Positions 37,096-46,142 of a stretch of 64,000 nt of DNA are shown here, in pieces. The stretch's first letter is position 1; each line of letters opens with the position of its first letter. Made by a program: the position numbers and the translations under genes. The stretch covers positions 1,426,001-1,490,000 of the forward strand of contig NZ_CP079869.1 of the NCBI RefSeq assembly GCF_025263265.1, written 5' to 3'. Source of the DNA: Mycobacterium sp. SMC-4 (lineage in GTDB: Bacteria; Actinomycetota; Actinomycetes; Mycobacteriales; Mycobacteriaceae). The notes under the pieces are model-generated. The model did no database searches. It saw only the letters and a list, made by a program, of their open reading frames with translations, and had not been told where the DNA came from.

Positions 37096-38106
37096 TCAAC
37101 CGTCGGCGATGCCCGGGGCGGCGAGTGCCGGGACAGCATCCTCGCGGTGCAGCACTGACCTTGCCGCAACGCCGAATTGGTGCAGTTTGTCGATGACCGT
37201 CTGTCCCTGCGGTGTATGACCCCAGATGCTGATGCCCTGGTAGGTGGTGGGTTTCCAGGTCGATTCGTCGACGACGATCGGATTCCAGCCGACCTCCCAC
37301 TCAAACCCCGACGGCGTCAGCGCGTAATAGGACAGCTCCTTGTCGTTGGTGTGCTGCCCCACCGAGAGCGCCATGTCGAAGCCGAGTTGTTTGACACGCT
37401 GATATGAGGCAACCATGTCGTCCAGCGTCGCCACCTGCACGTTGACGTGCTGCACCCGCGTGCGAATCGGGTTGACGGGCAGCAGCTTCACCGAGGCGAC
37501 CGCGACGGAGTGGTGCCGCTCGTTGACCCGCAGAAAGCGAATCTTGAGCTTCATGCCGTTGATCGTCTCGTCGATGTAGTCGGACAACCGGGCGTCGAAC
37601 ACGTGGCTGTAGTAACCCCGGACCAGGTGGGGTTTCGTGGTGGTGAGGGCGACGTGGCCCATACCGCCTGCGCCGGTGACGAACCCGCTACCGGGGATGG
37701 TCAGCGGCAACGGGGTGGTACGCACGCGGGTGTAGACCTCCTGCGTCAACCCATTGGGGCCAGGAAACCGCAAGAATCGTTCGACACCACGCAGCTTGGC
37801 GTCCGCGTCGGTGCCCGCTGAGGTGGGCACGCCATGGTCGGCGACGCGGCGGGCGATCTCGTCGAAGGTGAGGTGATCGTCGAGGTGCCACCCCAGCGCC
37901 ACGACATCCTCGGCCGGCCCCCGCCGCAGTAGCACCCGACATTCGTTCGCGTCGAGGCGAAATCGCATCGCGTCGGAGTCCATGTCGTCGACATGCATCC
38001 CGATCGCGTCCCCGCCGAATCTTCGCCAGTCGTCGAATCTCTGTGTCTCGATGACGATGTAGCCGAGGTGGACGTTGCCGAACACCGACGTCGCGGCGGC
38101 GGTCAT
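37096..38106 (-). CDS. Type I extradiol (VOC) dioxygenase
   Basis: A 336-residue two-module vicinal-oxygen-chelate dioxygenase of the 2,3-dihydroxybiphenyl dioxygenase / HsaC class. The Fe(II) ligands can be placed: His in GGMGHVALTT, His in VQHVNVQVA, Glu in SGFEWEVGW. It cleaves a catechol ring meta to the hydroxyls; substrate unknown, perhaps phenylpropanoid or bicyclic. ATG 38106 overlaps the stop of the hydrolase gene (ATGA). It is the last gene of the minus-strand catabolic operon. Confidence 0.88.
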   Translation of the reverse strand: MTAAATSVFGNVHLGYIVIETQRFDDWRRFGGDAIGMHVDDMDSDAMRFRLDANECRVLLRRGPAEDVVALGWHLDDHLTFDEIARRVADHGVPTSAGTDADAKLRGVERFLRFPGPNGLTQEVYTRVRTTPLPLTIPGSGFVTGAGGMGHVALTTTKPHLVRGYYSHVFDARLSDYIDETINGMKLKIRFLRVNERHHSVAVASVKLLPVNPIRTRVQHVNVQVATLDDMVASYQRVKQLGFDMALSVGQHTNDKELSYYALTPSGFEWEVGWNPIVVDESTWKPTTYQGISIWGHTPQGQTVIDKLHQFGVAARSVLHREDAVPALAAPGIADG

Positions 38107-38954
38107 CGCTGTCCTTCCAGGAAAGCGGCTGTCACGGCGTTGAAGAGGTCGGCGCGCTCCCACTGAACCCAGTGGCCGGTGTTGGCGGTGATCAGCACAT
38201 CCGCGTTCGGCATCCGATCGCCCAGCATGGCTGCGCCGCTCGGCTTGTTGATCTTGTCGTCGCGGCCCCAGATCACCAGCGTCGGTGTGGAAAGCTTCGT
38301 GAGGCGGGCATCACGGGTGAAGTCCATCCGGATCAGCGTGCGTAGACCGGAGGGACGCTGCAGCGGCGGGTTGGCGACGACCTCGGGATCGATCGACGCG
38401 CGATGCCGAGATTCGATCAGCTCTTCCGGCACCGCATCGCCGTCGTGGACGAGATACGTCCGGATGAACGTGCGGAGTTTGTCGAGGCTGGGCCCGTCGC
38501 CGCCGTAATAGGCCAGCAGGCTCTTCAACCCGTCAGTGGGCAGCCCACGCGTGGTACCGACGCCGCCGGGCCCCATCAGCACCATCCTGTCGACCCGCTC
38601 GGGCGTGTCGAGCGCGAGCCGCAGCGCGCACGCCCCGCCATAGGAGTTGCCGACCAGATGGGCTCGGGGGATCTCGAGTCGGTCCAGCATCCCGCGGATG
38701 TGGTCGGCGAGGTAGCCGAACGGATCGCTGCCATCGACACCCTTGGCCGACCGACCATAACCCGGCAGGTCGGGAACGATGACGCGGAACCGCGCGGCCA
38801 GCGCATCGACGTTGCGGGAGTAGTTCGACAAACCCGATGCGCCGGGGCCACCGCCGTGCAGCAGGACGACCGGGACGCCGGCGCCCTTCTCTACCATGAA
38901 AATGTCTTTGCCGTTGACCCGAACCGTGCGTTCGGTCATTGTGCTGCTGGTCAT
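38103..38954 (-). CDS. Alpha/beta hydrolase, meta-cleavage product hydrolase
   Basis: A 283-residue C-C bond hydrolase of the MhpC/BphD/HsaD type. HGGGPGASG forms the oxyanion region, GNSYGG is the nucleophile elbow, IWGRDDKINKP holds the acidic residue and NTGHWVQWE the histidine. It would split the ring-opened product of the adjacent dioxygenase into a dienoate and an acid. ATG 38954 is chosen after AAGGGAAGC; the frame extends to 39269 only as a shadow. Middle gene of the operon. Confidence 0.9.
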   Translation of the reverse strand: MTSSTMTERTVRVNGKDIFMVEKGAGVPVVLLHGGGPGASGLSNYSRNVDALAARFRVIVPDLPGYGRSAKGVDGSDPFGYLADHIRGMLDRLEIPRAHLVGNSYGGACALRLALDTPERVDRMVLMGPGGVGTTRGLPTDGLKSLLAYYGGDGPSLDKLRTFIRTYLVHDGDAVPEELIESRHRASIDPEVVANPPLQRPSGLRTLIRMDFTRDARLTKLSTPTLVIWGRDDKINKPSGAAMLGDRMPNADVLITANTGHWVQWERADLFNAVTAAFLEGQR

Positions 38955-38964
38955 TTCGCTTCCC

Positions 38965-40512
38965 TTACGCCGTGAAACCAGCCGGGGGAGCCGGCAATGG
39001 TTGGCCGGCTTCTGCGCCGGCGTAGATGAACCCGTCGGGGCGCACGACGACGGCCGATGCGCCCTTCTTCTCGAGCCAACGGACCAGCGAGGAGTCGCTG
39101 TCGACAAGGGAATCCGGGCTCGGGGCCGTCTCAGCCGGCGTGATCTTGAGCACGGGAACGCCGGCGGATCGCCAGGCCCGGAAGTCCGAGGGCGGGCCGA
39201 GGTGAAGAACCGTCCAACGGCCACCCACGATGTCGTCGAGGTGCACGGTGTCGCCCTTCTCGTCGACAACCCAAGGCTGGGGGATCAGCCACCCGGTCGC
39301 GCCGTTTCCGTTCTTGGCCACGAACCCGTCGGTGTAGCGCGCATCGGGAATCCACCGATGGTTGCGCAACCACGTCAGGGTGTAGGGCACTTTGGTGAGT
39401 GTCCGGAAGAAGTGGTTGCGCGCAGTGGCACGCCAGCGGTTGCGCTGGATGATGAGCTTGCCGATCTTGACCGCGCGGTTGGTCACCTCCGTGACGTGGG
39501 GCAGCCGCTCAACCTGATAGGAGTCGAGTACCGACTCGGGCAGCCTGCTGCCCAACACTGCGCCGAGCTTCCAGCACAGGTTGGCCACATCGCGAACCCC
39601 GGCGCACATGCCCTGACCGATCCACGGCGGCATCGCGTGGGCGGCGTCGCCGGCCAGGAATACCCGTCCGACTCGCCACCGGTCGGCGAACCGGACATGG
39701 TGGCTGTAACAGGCGTAGCCCAGGATCCTGACGTGGTCCTCGTCGATTCCCTGCGCCCGCAGGACCTTCCAGATCTCCTCTTCGCGAAGCAGGTCGCGTT
39801 CGTCCTCGCTCTCGTGCACCGGGAACTCCCAGCGATGGTGGCCCAGCGGGGTGGGGCAGTCGACGGTGGGGCGGGCGGGATTGCAGTGGAACCGGAGCCG
39901 GTCATGTCCCGGCCACTCCTTGAGCACCTTGGTGTCGATGACGATCCAGCGCTCGGCAAACGTCTTGCCGCTGAACCCGACGCCGAGCTGGGTTCGGATT
40001 GCGCTCGACCCGCCGTCGGCGGCGATCACGTAGGACGCCCGGATCCGCCGGAATTCGTCGACTGTGAGGTCGGCGAGCATCAACTCGACATGATCGGCGC
40101 GCTGAACGAGGCGCAGGCATTCGTGTTGGAGCAGCAGAGTCACGTTGGGGAAGCGGTCGACACCGTCCCGTAGCACCTGCTCGAGGGCGGGTTGATAAAT
40201 GAACTGTTGAGGGGGATGACCGTTGCCGCGTGAGGTCGGAAGCAACTGAACGAACGGCACACCCTTGGCGTCGACGAAGGTCGCTCCGCACCCCGGCTGC
40301 ATGTCGGCGTTGAGCCGATCGGCGAGTCCGATGTGCTGCCAGATGCGCACCACTTCTTCGTCGGTGGAGATCGCTCGCGCCCGCGCATAGATGTCGGGAT
40401 CCCTTTCGACCACCACGACGTTGACCCCCATTTGCCCGAGCAGATTGGCGGCGGTGACGCCGACGGGGCCGTAGCCGACGATCGCAACGTCGTACGTCAT
40501 CTGATCGCTCAC
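38965..40512 (-). CDS. FAD-dependent aromatic hydroxylase (MhpA-like)
   Basis: A 515-residue group A flavoprotein monooxygenase. FAD motifs: DVAIVGYGPVGVTAANLLGQMGVNVVVVERD at the N-terminus, YVIAADGGSSAIRTQLG in the middle and RVFLAGDAAHAMPPWIGQGMCAGVRD. It resembles 3-(3-hydroxyphenyl)propionate hydroxylase, making the catechol for the dioxygenase. Starts are ATG 40512 or 40500. It leads the three-gene minus-strand operon and diverges from the TetR gene. Confidence 0.9.
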   Translation of the reverse strand: MSDQMTYDVAIVGYGPVGVTAANLLGQMGVNVVVVERDPDIYARARAISTDEEVVRIWQHIGLADRLNADMQPGCGATFVDAKGVPFVQLLPTSRGNGHPPQQFIYQPALEQVLRDGVDRFPNVTLLLQHECLRLVQRADHVELMLADLTVDEFRRIRASYVIAADGGSSAIRTQLGVGFSGKTFAERWIVIDTKVLKEWPGHDRLRFHCNPARPTVDCPTPLGHHRWEFPVHESEDERDLLREEEIWKVLRAQGIDEDHVRILGYACYSHHVRFADRWRVGRVFLAGDAAHAMPPWIGQGMCAGVRDVANLCWKLGAVLGSRLPESVLDSYQVERLPHVTEVTNRAVKIGKLIIQRNRWRATARNHFFRTLTKVPYTLTWLRNHRWIPDARYTDGFVAKNGNGATGWLIPQPWVVDEKGDTVHLDDIVGGRWTVLHLGPPSDFRAWRSAGVPVLKITPAETAPSPDSLVDSDSSLVRWLEKKGASAVVVRPDGFIYAGAEAGQPLPAPPAGFTA

Positions 40513-40534
40513 GATCGGCCCCTTCGCCGCGGTT

Positions 40535-40560
40535 CTTAATGTAGTGATCCATACAGTAAG
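40535..40560. promoter_or_regulatory. Operator between hydroxylase and TetR genes
   Basis: A 26-bp imperfect palindrome: CTTAATGTAGTG (40535-40546), two bases, then 40549-40560 whose reverse complement CTTACTGTATGG matches at 9 of 12 positions. It lies in the 88-base divergent gap, so one bound TetR dimer could control both operons. Confidence 0.55.
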
Positions 40561-40600
40561 CTGTGGGTAGCGTGATCGTCAACACCGTCGAGGAGGCAGC

Positions 40601-41248
40601 GTGACGGAGACCAACCCCAGCAAGGGTCCGAAGGATCGACCGCGGCGCACCCGCGCCAACGGCGAGCAATCCCGGGAGCGGATCCTCGACGCGGCCACCG
40701 AAGTCGCCACCGAACGCGGCTATGACGGCACCACCATCTCCTTGGTCAGCAAGAAGAGCGGGCTGCCGCCAACCTCGATCTACTGGCACTTCGCGGACAA
40801 GGACGATCTGATCGCGGCGGTCATCGAGCGCAGTTTCGCCCGCTGGGTCGCGGCACTGGACTGGCCCGGCGCCGAGGCGCTCGAACAGCGCGCGAGGCAG
40901 ATCGGGCCGCAGGTCGCCAAAGCGCTGCTGGACGCGCCGGACTTCATTCGCCTGGGCTTGATGTTGGCGCTGGAGCACCGCCCGGTGGAACCGCGGGCAC
41001 GGGAGATGTTTCTTCAGGTCCGGGCCGAGGCGTTCCGGCGCTTCGCCGAGATCGTGCGGGGGCTGGCTCCCGAATTGGACGACGAGGGTGTGCGACTGAT
41101 CACCACGTACGCCATTGCCGGCGCCGATGGCCTGTTCATCGCCAAGGAGGTCGGCGGCGACTCGGTGGACCTGATCAGGTTGTTCGATCTGCACGCGCGG
41201 ATCGTGTTCGAAGCCGCGGTGAAACTGGTCGCCGAGGAACGCCAATGA
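40601..41248 (+). CDS. TetR-family regulator of the aromatic cluster
   Basis: The 215-residue regulator has a basic N-terminus (KDRPRRTRANGEQSRERILDAA) and the HTH TTISLVSKKSGLPPTSIYWHFADKDDLI. Divergent from the hydroxylase operon and coupled to the hydratase gene (ATGA), it probably represses the whole cluster until an aromatic intermediate binds. GAGGAGGCAGC precedes GTG 40601. Confidence 0.9.
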   Translation: MTETNPSKGPKDRPRRTRANGEQSRERILDAATEVATERGYDGTTISLVSKKSGLPPTSIYWHFADKDDLIAAVIERSFARWVAALDWPGAEALEQRARQIGPQVAKALLDAPDFIRLGLMLALEHRPVEPRAREMFLQVRAEAFRRFAEIVRGLAPELDDEGVRLITTYAIAGADGLFIAKEVGGDSVDLIRLFDLHARIVFEAAVKLVAEERQ

Positions 41249-42033
41249 CTATCGCCCACGACCGGTTGGCCGATGCCGCAGATCTTCTCTACGCGGCCCA
41301 GATTCAGGTGGCGCCCATCCCGCCACTGATCCAGACGTGCCCGGAATTGGCTGTGGCCGAAGCGTATTGGATACAACGACGCAACATGGCTCGTCGTATC
41401 GAGGCGGGCGCGGCGCTGCGGGGCCACAAGATCGGCCTGACCTCCGCGCCGATGCAACAACTGCTCGGTGTCGACGAGCCGGACTTCGGCTTCATCCTCG
41501 ACGACATGATCCTGGCTGACCGAAGCCGAGTTCCGGTGGCCACCTTCTGCGCCCCGCGGGTGGAACCCGAGGTGGCGTTTCTGTTGGGGGCGCCGCTGCG
41601 CGGACCCGGTGTGACGGCGGCCGACGTGATGGCTGCTACCGAGGCGGTGGCGCCCGCACTAGAGATCGTCGACAGCCGCATCGCCGACTGGCGCATCACG
41701 CTGGCCGACACCATCGCCGACAACGCGAGTTCCGGCGCGGTGGTGTTGGGGCAGTGGGTGCCGATCGATCACGCCCCACGGTTGCCGGACACCACTGCCA
41801 TCCTCGCGGTCAACGGCGCGACGGTCGACTCCGGCGCCGGCGCCGCAGTGATGGGTGATCCCGCCGCCGCGGTCGCCTGGTTGGCCAACGCCCTCGCCCG
41901 CTACGACACGGCCATCGATGCCGGTCGGTTCGTGATGTCGGGCTCCTACACCGGCGCCCCGTTCGTTGCCGCCGGCGACCGAGTCTCGGCCCAGATCAGC
42001 GGGCTCGGCGCCGTCTCAGTGAGCTTCGAATAG
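41245..42033 (+). CDS. 2-keto-4-pentenoate hydratase (MhpD family)
   Basis: A 262-residue member of the fumarylacetoacetase-like hydratase family. GHKIGLTSAPMQQLLGVDEPDFGFILDDM and EPEVAFLLG carry the metal-binding acidic residues; SGAVVLGQW follows. It hydrates the dienoate released by the hydrolase at 38103. The next enzymes, an aldolase and an acylating aldehyde dehydrogenase, are not in the cluster. ATG 41245 overlaps the TetR stop. Confidence 0.9.
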   Translation: MTIAHDRLADAADLLYAAQIQVAPIPPLIQTCPELAVAEAYWIQRRNMARRIEAGAALRGHKIGLTSAPMQQLLGVDEPDFGFILDDMILADRSRVPVATFCAPRVEPEVAFLLGAPLRGPGVTAADVMAATEAVAPALEIVDSRIADWRITLADTIADNASSGAVVLGQWVPIDHAPRLPDTTAILAVNGATVDSGAGAAVMGDPAAAVAWLANALARYDTAIDAGRFVMSGSYTGAPFVAAGDRVSAQISGLGAVSVSFE

Positions 42034-42075
42034 CACCCGGGGCAGTGATCGCGTCTGCGCGGTTAGTCTCAGCTG

Positions 42076-42579
42076 GTGCGCGTCTACGTCCCCGCCACCT
42101 TGGCGATGTTGCAGCAGCTGGTCGCCGACGGATCGGTGCGCCCGGTCAGTGGAACCGCATTCGCGGTGACGCCCACCTTGCGCGAGGCCTACTCCGACGG
42201 TGACGACGAGGAGCTGGGCGAGGTCGCCCTGCGGGAGGCGGCGCTGGCGTCGCTGCGACTGCTCGACCAGGAGGCCGAGTCGGGACTGCCGCCGCGGCGC
42301 GCGGTGCTGGAAGCCGATGCCGGCGACGACGACGTCACGCTGCGCGCCGACCTCGACGACGCCGTGGTGCGGATCTCGGGAGACATCGCGCTGAATCGGG
42401 TGATCGCCGCCTACGTCGACAACGGCGCGGCAGAAGAAGCGGTCCGGGCGGCCATCGAGGTCATCGACGCGGCGGATCTGGGCGACGAGGACGCCGAACT
42501 GACCGTCGGCGACGCGCAGGACCACGACCTCGCGTGGTACGGACCACAGGAACTCCCGTTCCTGCTCGACCTGCTCTGA
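42076..42579 (+). CDS. DUF6912-type conserved protein (Rv3231c type)
   Basis: A 167-residue actinobacterial protein beginning with a short beta strand and helix (RVYVPATLAMLQQLVADG), rich in acidic residues and leucines. LREAALASLRLLDQEA is a conserved helix. No membrane segments. It ends DHDLAWYGPQELPFLLDLL. The function is not known. It lies 12 bases before the operator of the reductase gene; GTG 42076 is the only good start. Confidence 0.78.
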   Translation: MRVYVPATLAMLQQLVADGSVRPVSGTAFAVTPTLREAYSDGDDEELGEVALREAALASLRLLDQEAESGLPPRRAVLEADAGDDDVTLRADLDDAVVRISGDIALNRVIAAYVDNGAAEEAVRAAIEVIDAADLGDEDAELTVGDAQDHDLAWYGPQELPFLLDLL

Positions 42580-42590
42580 GGGCTCTGTCC

Positions 42591-42620
42591 GGTACCGTAA
42601 GTTACGGTACCGTAGGTACG
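42591..42620. promoter_or_regulatory. Composite operator upstream of the ferredoxin reductase gene
   Basis: A perfect palindrome spans 42591-42611: GGTACCGTAA, one base, TTACGGTACC. Its right half runs into CGTAGGTACG, giving the 19-base block 42602-42620 that recurs upstream of desA3 at 43861-43879 with 17 of 19 identities. The two genes therefore probably share one repressor. Confidence 0.65.
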
Positions 42621-42663
42621 CATCTGCGGGTACCGAGTTCACGCACACCGGGCAGGAGCCGTC

Positions 42664-43827
42664 ATGGCCAAGAACACCGTCAAAACCTCGGCCAGGGTCG
42701 CCGACACCGTGCGGCCGAGCATCGCCGGGGCCAAGGGCAGGCCCGCTCTACAGCTGTTGCGGACGTTGGCCGGTCGGGTCACCACGCCGCTGCTTCCCGA
42801 CGATTACCTCAAGCTGGCCAATCCGCTGTGGTCGGCACGTGAGCTGCGCGGCAAGATCGTCGAGGTCCGGCGCGAAACCGAGGACTCCGCGACCCTGGTG
42901 ATCAAACCGGGTTGGGGGTTCTCATTCGACTACCAGCCGGGCCAGTACGTCGGCATCGGCGTGCTCGTCGACGGTCGGTGGCGGTGGCGGTCGTACTCGC
43001 TGACCGGAGTTCCTGCCGAGCGCGGGAGCGGTGGCACCCGCTCGCGCATCATCACGATCACGGTCAAGGCCATGCCCGAGGGGTTCCTGTCGACGCATCT
43101 GGTCGGTGGGGTGGCGCCTGGCACGATCGTGCGATTGGCCGCCCCCCAGGGCAACTTCGTGCTGCCTGACCCGGCGCCGGGGTCTGTGTTGTTCCTCACC
43201 GCGGGTTCGGGGATCACCCCGGTGATGTCGATGCTGCGCACACTGGTGCGTCGCGGCCAGCTCGGCGCCGCCGGACACATCGTGCACGTGCACTCGGCGC
43301 CGACCGAGGCCGATGTGCTGTTCGCGTCCGAATTGGCCGGACTCCAAGACCGGTTCGACGGTTACCGGCTCTCGGTTCGGGCAACCCGCTCGCAGGGCCG
43401 ATTGGACCTGTCCCACCTCGACGAGGTGGTGCCGGATTGGCGGGAGCGTCAGACCTGGGCATGTGGGCCTGCGGAGATGCTGGAGTCTGCCGAGCGCACC
43501 TGGTCGGCGGCGGGGCTGTCCGACCGGCTGCACCTGGAGAGGTTCGCGGCCTCGCGGGCTGCGGCCCACGGCAGCGGCGGCACGGTCGAGTTCGCACGGT
43601 CGGACAAGACGGCGCTGACCGACGGTGCGACGTCGCTGATGGAAGCCGGGGAGCAGGCCGGCGTGCAGATGCCGTTCGGCTGCCGGATGGGGATCTGTCA
43701 GTCGTGCGTGGTGGGTCTGCTCGACGGCCACGTGCGCGACCTGCGCACCGGAATGGAACACGATCCGGGGTCGCGGGTGCAGACCTGCGTGACGGCGGCG
43801 TCCGGTGATTGCGTTCTGGACGTGTGA
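42664..43827 (+). CDS. Ferredoxin reductase / DesA3 electron-transfer partner (Rv3230c type)
   Basis: The 387-residue protein combines an FAD-binding ferredoxin-reductase domain ([11 protein letters not shown]), a NAD(P)H domain ([23 protein letters not shown]) and a C-terminal plant-type [2Fe-2S] ferredoxin domain ([14 protein letters not shown] and QTCVTA). It passes electrons from NADPH to the stearoyl-CoA desaturase DesA3. GGCAGGAGCCGTC precedes ATG 42664. The separate operators of this gene and desA3 suggest parallel control. Confidence 0.92.
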   Translation: MAKNTVKTSARVADTVRPSIAGAKGRPALQLLRTLAGRVTTPLLPDDYLKLANPLWSARELRGKIVEVRRETEDSATLVIKPGWGFSFDYQPGQYVGIGVLVDGRWRWRSYSLTGVPAERGSGGTRSRIITITVKAMPEGFLSTHLVGGVAPGTIVRLAAPQGNFVLPDPAPGSVLFLTAGSGITPVMSMLRTLVRRGQLGAAGHIVHVHSAPTEADVLFASELAGLQDRFDGYRLSVRATRSQGRLDLSHLDEVVPDWRERQTWACGPAEMLESAERTWSAAGLSDRLHLERFAASRAAAHGSGGTVEFARSDKTALTDGATSLMEAGEQAGVQMPFGCRMGICQSCVVGLLDGHVRDLRTGMEHDPGSRVQTCVTAASGDCVLDV

Positions 43828-43840
43828 GGTTTACTGGGTA

Positions 43841-43879
43841 GTAACCTACGGGTACGTAGGTTACGGTAGCGTAGGTAGG
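43841..43879. promoter_or_regulatory. Composite operator upstream of desA3
   Basis: Perfect inverted repeat GTAACCTACG (43841-43850), four bases, CGTAGGTTAC (43855-43864), continuing as GGTAGCGTAGGTAGG. The block 43861-43879 matches 42602-42620. It lies 17 bases before the desA3 start codon, over the ribosome-binding region, which fits repression. A TetR-type desaturase regulator is the likely binder. Confidence 0.65.
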
Positions 43880-43895
43880 CGAGAGGAGGCTGGAT

Positions 43896-45143
43896 ATGGC
43901 GATCACCGACGTACCCGAGTTCGCGCATCTCACCGATGCCGACATCGAGAGCCTTGCGCACGAACTCGACACGATCAGGCGAGACATCGAAGACTCTCGC
44001 GGCGAACGCGACGCGCGCTACATCCGCCGCACCATCGCTGCGCAGCGCGCGCTGGAGGTCACCGGCCGGCTCCTGCTGGCCGGAAGTTCCAAGCGGGCCT
44101 TCTGGTGGGCAGGCGCCACCACGCTGGGCGTGGCCAAGATCATCGAGAACATGGAGATCGGGCATAACGTCATGCACGGTCAGTGGGATTGGATGAACGA
44201 TCCCGAGATCCACTCCTCGACGTGGGAATGGGACATGAGCGGGGCGTCGAAGCATTGGCGCTTCACGCACAACTTCATGCACCACAAGTACACCAACATC
44301 CTCGGGATGGACGACGACGTGGGTTACGGCGTCATCCGGGTCACCCGTGACCAACGCTGGCGGCCGTTCAACCTGAGCAACCTGTTCTTCAACACCCTGC
44401 TGGCGGTGGCCTTCGAATGGGGAGTGGGCCTGCAGCATCTGGAGCTCGGCAAGATCTTCAAGGGCCGCGACGACCGCAAGGCGACGATGGGGCGGGTGCG
44501 CGAGTTCGGCGTGAAGGCCGGCAACCAAGTGGTCAAGGACTACGTCGCCTACCCGGCCCTCACCTCGTTGTCCCCGCACGCCTCCTTCAAGTCCACCCTC
44601 AAAGCCAACGCGGTGGCCAACGTCATCCGCAACGTGTGGGCCAACGCGGTCATCTTCTGCGGGCACTTCCCGGACGGTGCGGAGAAGTTCACCAAGACCG
44701 ACATGGCCGGGGAGACCCGCGGCGAGTGGTACCTGCGCCAGATGCTGGGCAGTGCGAACTTCGAGAACGGCCCGGTGCTGCGCTTCATGAGCGGCAACCT
44801 GTGCCACCAGATCGAACACCATCTGTTTCCGGACCTGCCCAGCAACCGGTACTACGAGATCTCGGTGCGGGTGCGCGAGATCTGTGACAAGTACGACCTG
44901 CCCTACACCACCGGCAACTTCGCTGTGCAGTACGGCAAGTCGTGGCGCACCATCGCCAAACTGTCGCTGCCCGACCGGTTCTTGCACGACACCGCCGACA
45001 ACGCGCCCGAAACCCGCAGTGAAGCGATGTTCGCCGATCTGCCCGCCTCCGAACGCCGCGGCCTGAAGTCGGCGATCGCGGCGGTGCGTGAGCGGCGCCG
45101 CGCCAAGCGAGCCGAGAAGGCCGAGCTCAGATCGGCGGCCTGA
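43896..45143 (+). CDS. desA3: Stearoyl-CoA 9-desaturase
   Basis: Membrane-bound di-iron desaturase of 415 residues that makes oleoyl-CoA from stearoyl-CoA. Histidine boxes: HNVMHGQW, HNFMHHKYTN and HQIEHHLFPD. The N-terminus MAITDVPEFAHLTDADIESLA matches M. tuberculosis DesA3, and ATG 43896 follows GAGAGGAGG. The C-terminus is shorter than the M. tuberculosis protein (427). It works with the reductase upstream, and the unsaturated products feed membrane and TAG lipids. Confidence 0.95.
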   Translation: MAITDVPEFAHLTDADIESLAHELDTIRRDIEDSRGERDARYIRRTIAAQRALEVTGRLLLAGSSKRAFWWAGATTLGVAKIIENMEIGHNVMHGQWDWMNDPEIHSSTWEWDMSGASKHWRFTHNFMHHKYTNILGMDDDVGYGVIRVTRDQRWRPFNLSNLFFNTLLAVAFEWGVGLQHLELGKIFKGRDDRKATMGRVREFGVKAGNQVVKDYVAYPALTSLSPHASFKSTLKANAVANVIRNVWANAVIFCGHFPDGAEKFTKTDMAGETRGEWYLRQMLGSANFENGPVLRFMSGNLCHQIEHHLFPDLPSNRYYEISVRVREICDKYDLPYTTGNFAVQYGKSWRTIAKLSLPDRFLHDTADNAPETRSEAMFADLPASERRGLKSAIAAVRERRRAKRAEKAELRSAA

Positions 45144-45146
45144 CAC

Positions 45147-45201
45147 CGCGAGGCTGCGTTGAGGACGGGATCCGCTCTTCCGCCCTCGACGCAGCCTCGC
45201 G
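45147..45201. terminator. Bidirectional terminator between desA3 and the aldo/keto reductase
   Basis: Arms of 24 bases (45147-45170 and 45178-45201) match at 21 positions, beginning CGCGAGGCTGCG, with a seven-base loop. It fills the gap between two convergent stops, 45143 and 45208. Confidence 0.8.
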
Positions 45202-45207
45202 TCAGGC

Positions 45208-46056
45208 TCAGTCCGGCACGTAGTCGAAGGTGTCCGGGTCGGGGCCGATGCGGCCCGAGCCGCCCTTGTCCAGCGCCGAGACCGCGGCGAAATCGTCGTC
45301 ACCGAGCTCGAAGTCGAACAGCGCGAAGTTGTCCCGGATGCGTTGCTCGGTCACCGATTTGGGGAAGACGATGTCACCGCGCTGGATGTGCCAGCGCAGC
45401 ACCACCTGAGCCGGGGTCTTGCCGATCGACTCGGCGATACCGGTGATGGCCGGATCATCGAGCACCTTGCCCTGCGCAATCGGCGACCACGCCTCGGTGG
45501 CGATGCCGTGCTCCCGTCCGTAACCGCGCACCTCGTCATTGGCGAAGTACGGATGCACCTCGATCTGATTGACCGCCGGCACGGTGCCGGTTTCGTCGGC
45601 CAGCCGCTGCAGATGGGGGATCTGGAAATTAGAGACGCCGATGCTGCGTGCGCGCCCGTCGTTCTTGAACTCCTCCAACGTCTTCCACGTCGAGACGAAG
45701 TCGCCGTCATACAGCGTCGGCAGTGGCCAGTGGATCAGGAACAGGTCCACGTAATCGAAACCGAGCTCGGTCAACGTGGCGTCGAATGCACGGCGGGCGT
45801 CGTCGGGTCGGTGGTAGCCGTTGTTGAGCTTGCTGGTGACGTACACCTGCGAACGGTCGATGCCGGAGTCGCGCACGGCCTGGCCGACACCTTTCTCATT
45901 CTGGTACATCTGAGCGGTGTCGATGTGGCGGTAGCCGATGTCGAGCGCAGTCCGGACCGCCGAGGCGGTCTCGTCGGGCGCAACCTGGTAGACCCCGAAC
46001 CCCAGCTGCGGGATGCGGGTGCCGTCGTTCAGTGCGATTGCAGGTACTTCAGTCAT
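45208..46056 (-). CDS. Aldo/keto reductase
   Basis: A 282-residue NADPH-dependent AKR of the 2,5-diketo-D-gluconate reductase type. Catalytic tetrad region: DIGYRHIDTAQMYQNE (Asp and Tyr), TSKLNNGYHRP (Lys), LFLIHWPLP (His). C-terminal FPKSVTEQRIRDN is the cofactor clamp. The physiological carbonyl substrate is not predictable. ATG 46056. Independent transcript between the desA3 terminator and rsgA. Confidence 0.9.
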   Translation of the reverse strand: MTEVPAIALNDGTRIPQLGFGVYQVAPDETASAVRTALDIGYRHIDTAQMYQNEKGVGQAVRDSGIDRSQVYVTSKLNNGYHRPDDARRAFDATLTELGFDYVDLFLIHWPLPTLYDGDFVSTWKTLEEFKNDGRARSIGVSNFQIPHLQRLADETGTVPAVNQIEVHPYFANDEVRGYGREHGIATEAWSPIAQGKVLDDPAITGIAESIGKTPAQVVLRWHIQRGDIVFPKSVTEQRIRDNFALFDFELGDDDFAAVSALDKGGSGRIGPDPDTFDYVPD

Positions 46057-46142
46057 AGGGATTCACTCTGCCTTCCTCTGCCCTCTTCCGCCTGTGCGTG
46101 CCCCACCGGTGCGGCATGCAAACACATCGCCACAGAGCTCGC

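Noticed and set aside
38103..39269. N-terminally extended hydrolase
   Set aside because: The first 100 or so residues of the long frame are antisense-like and overlap the hydroxylase gene; ATG 38954 fits the hydrolase family.
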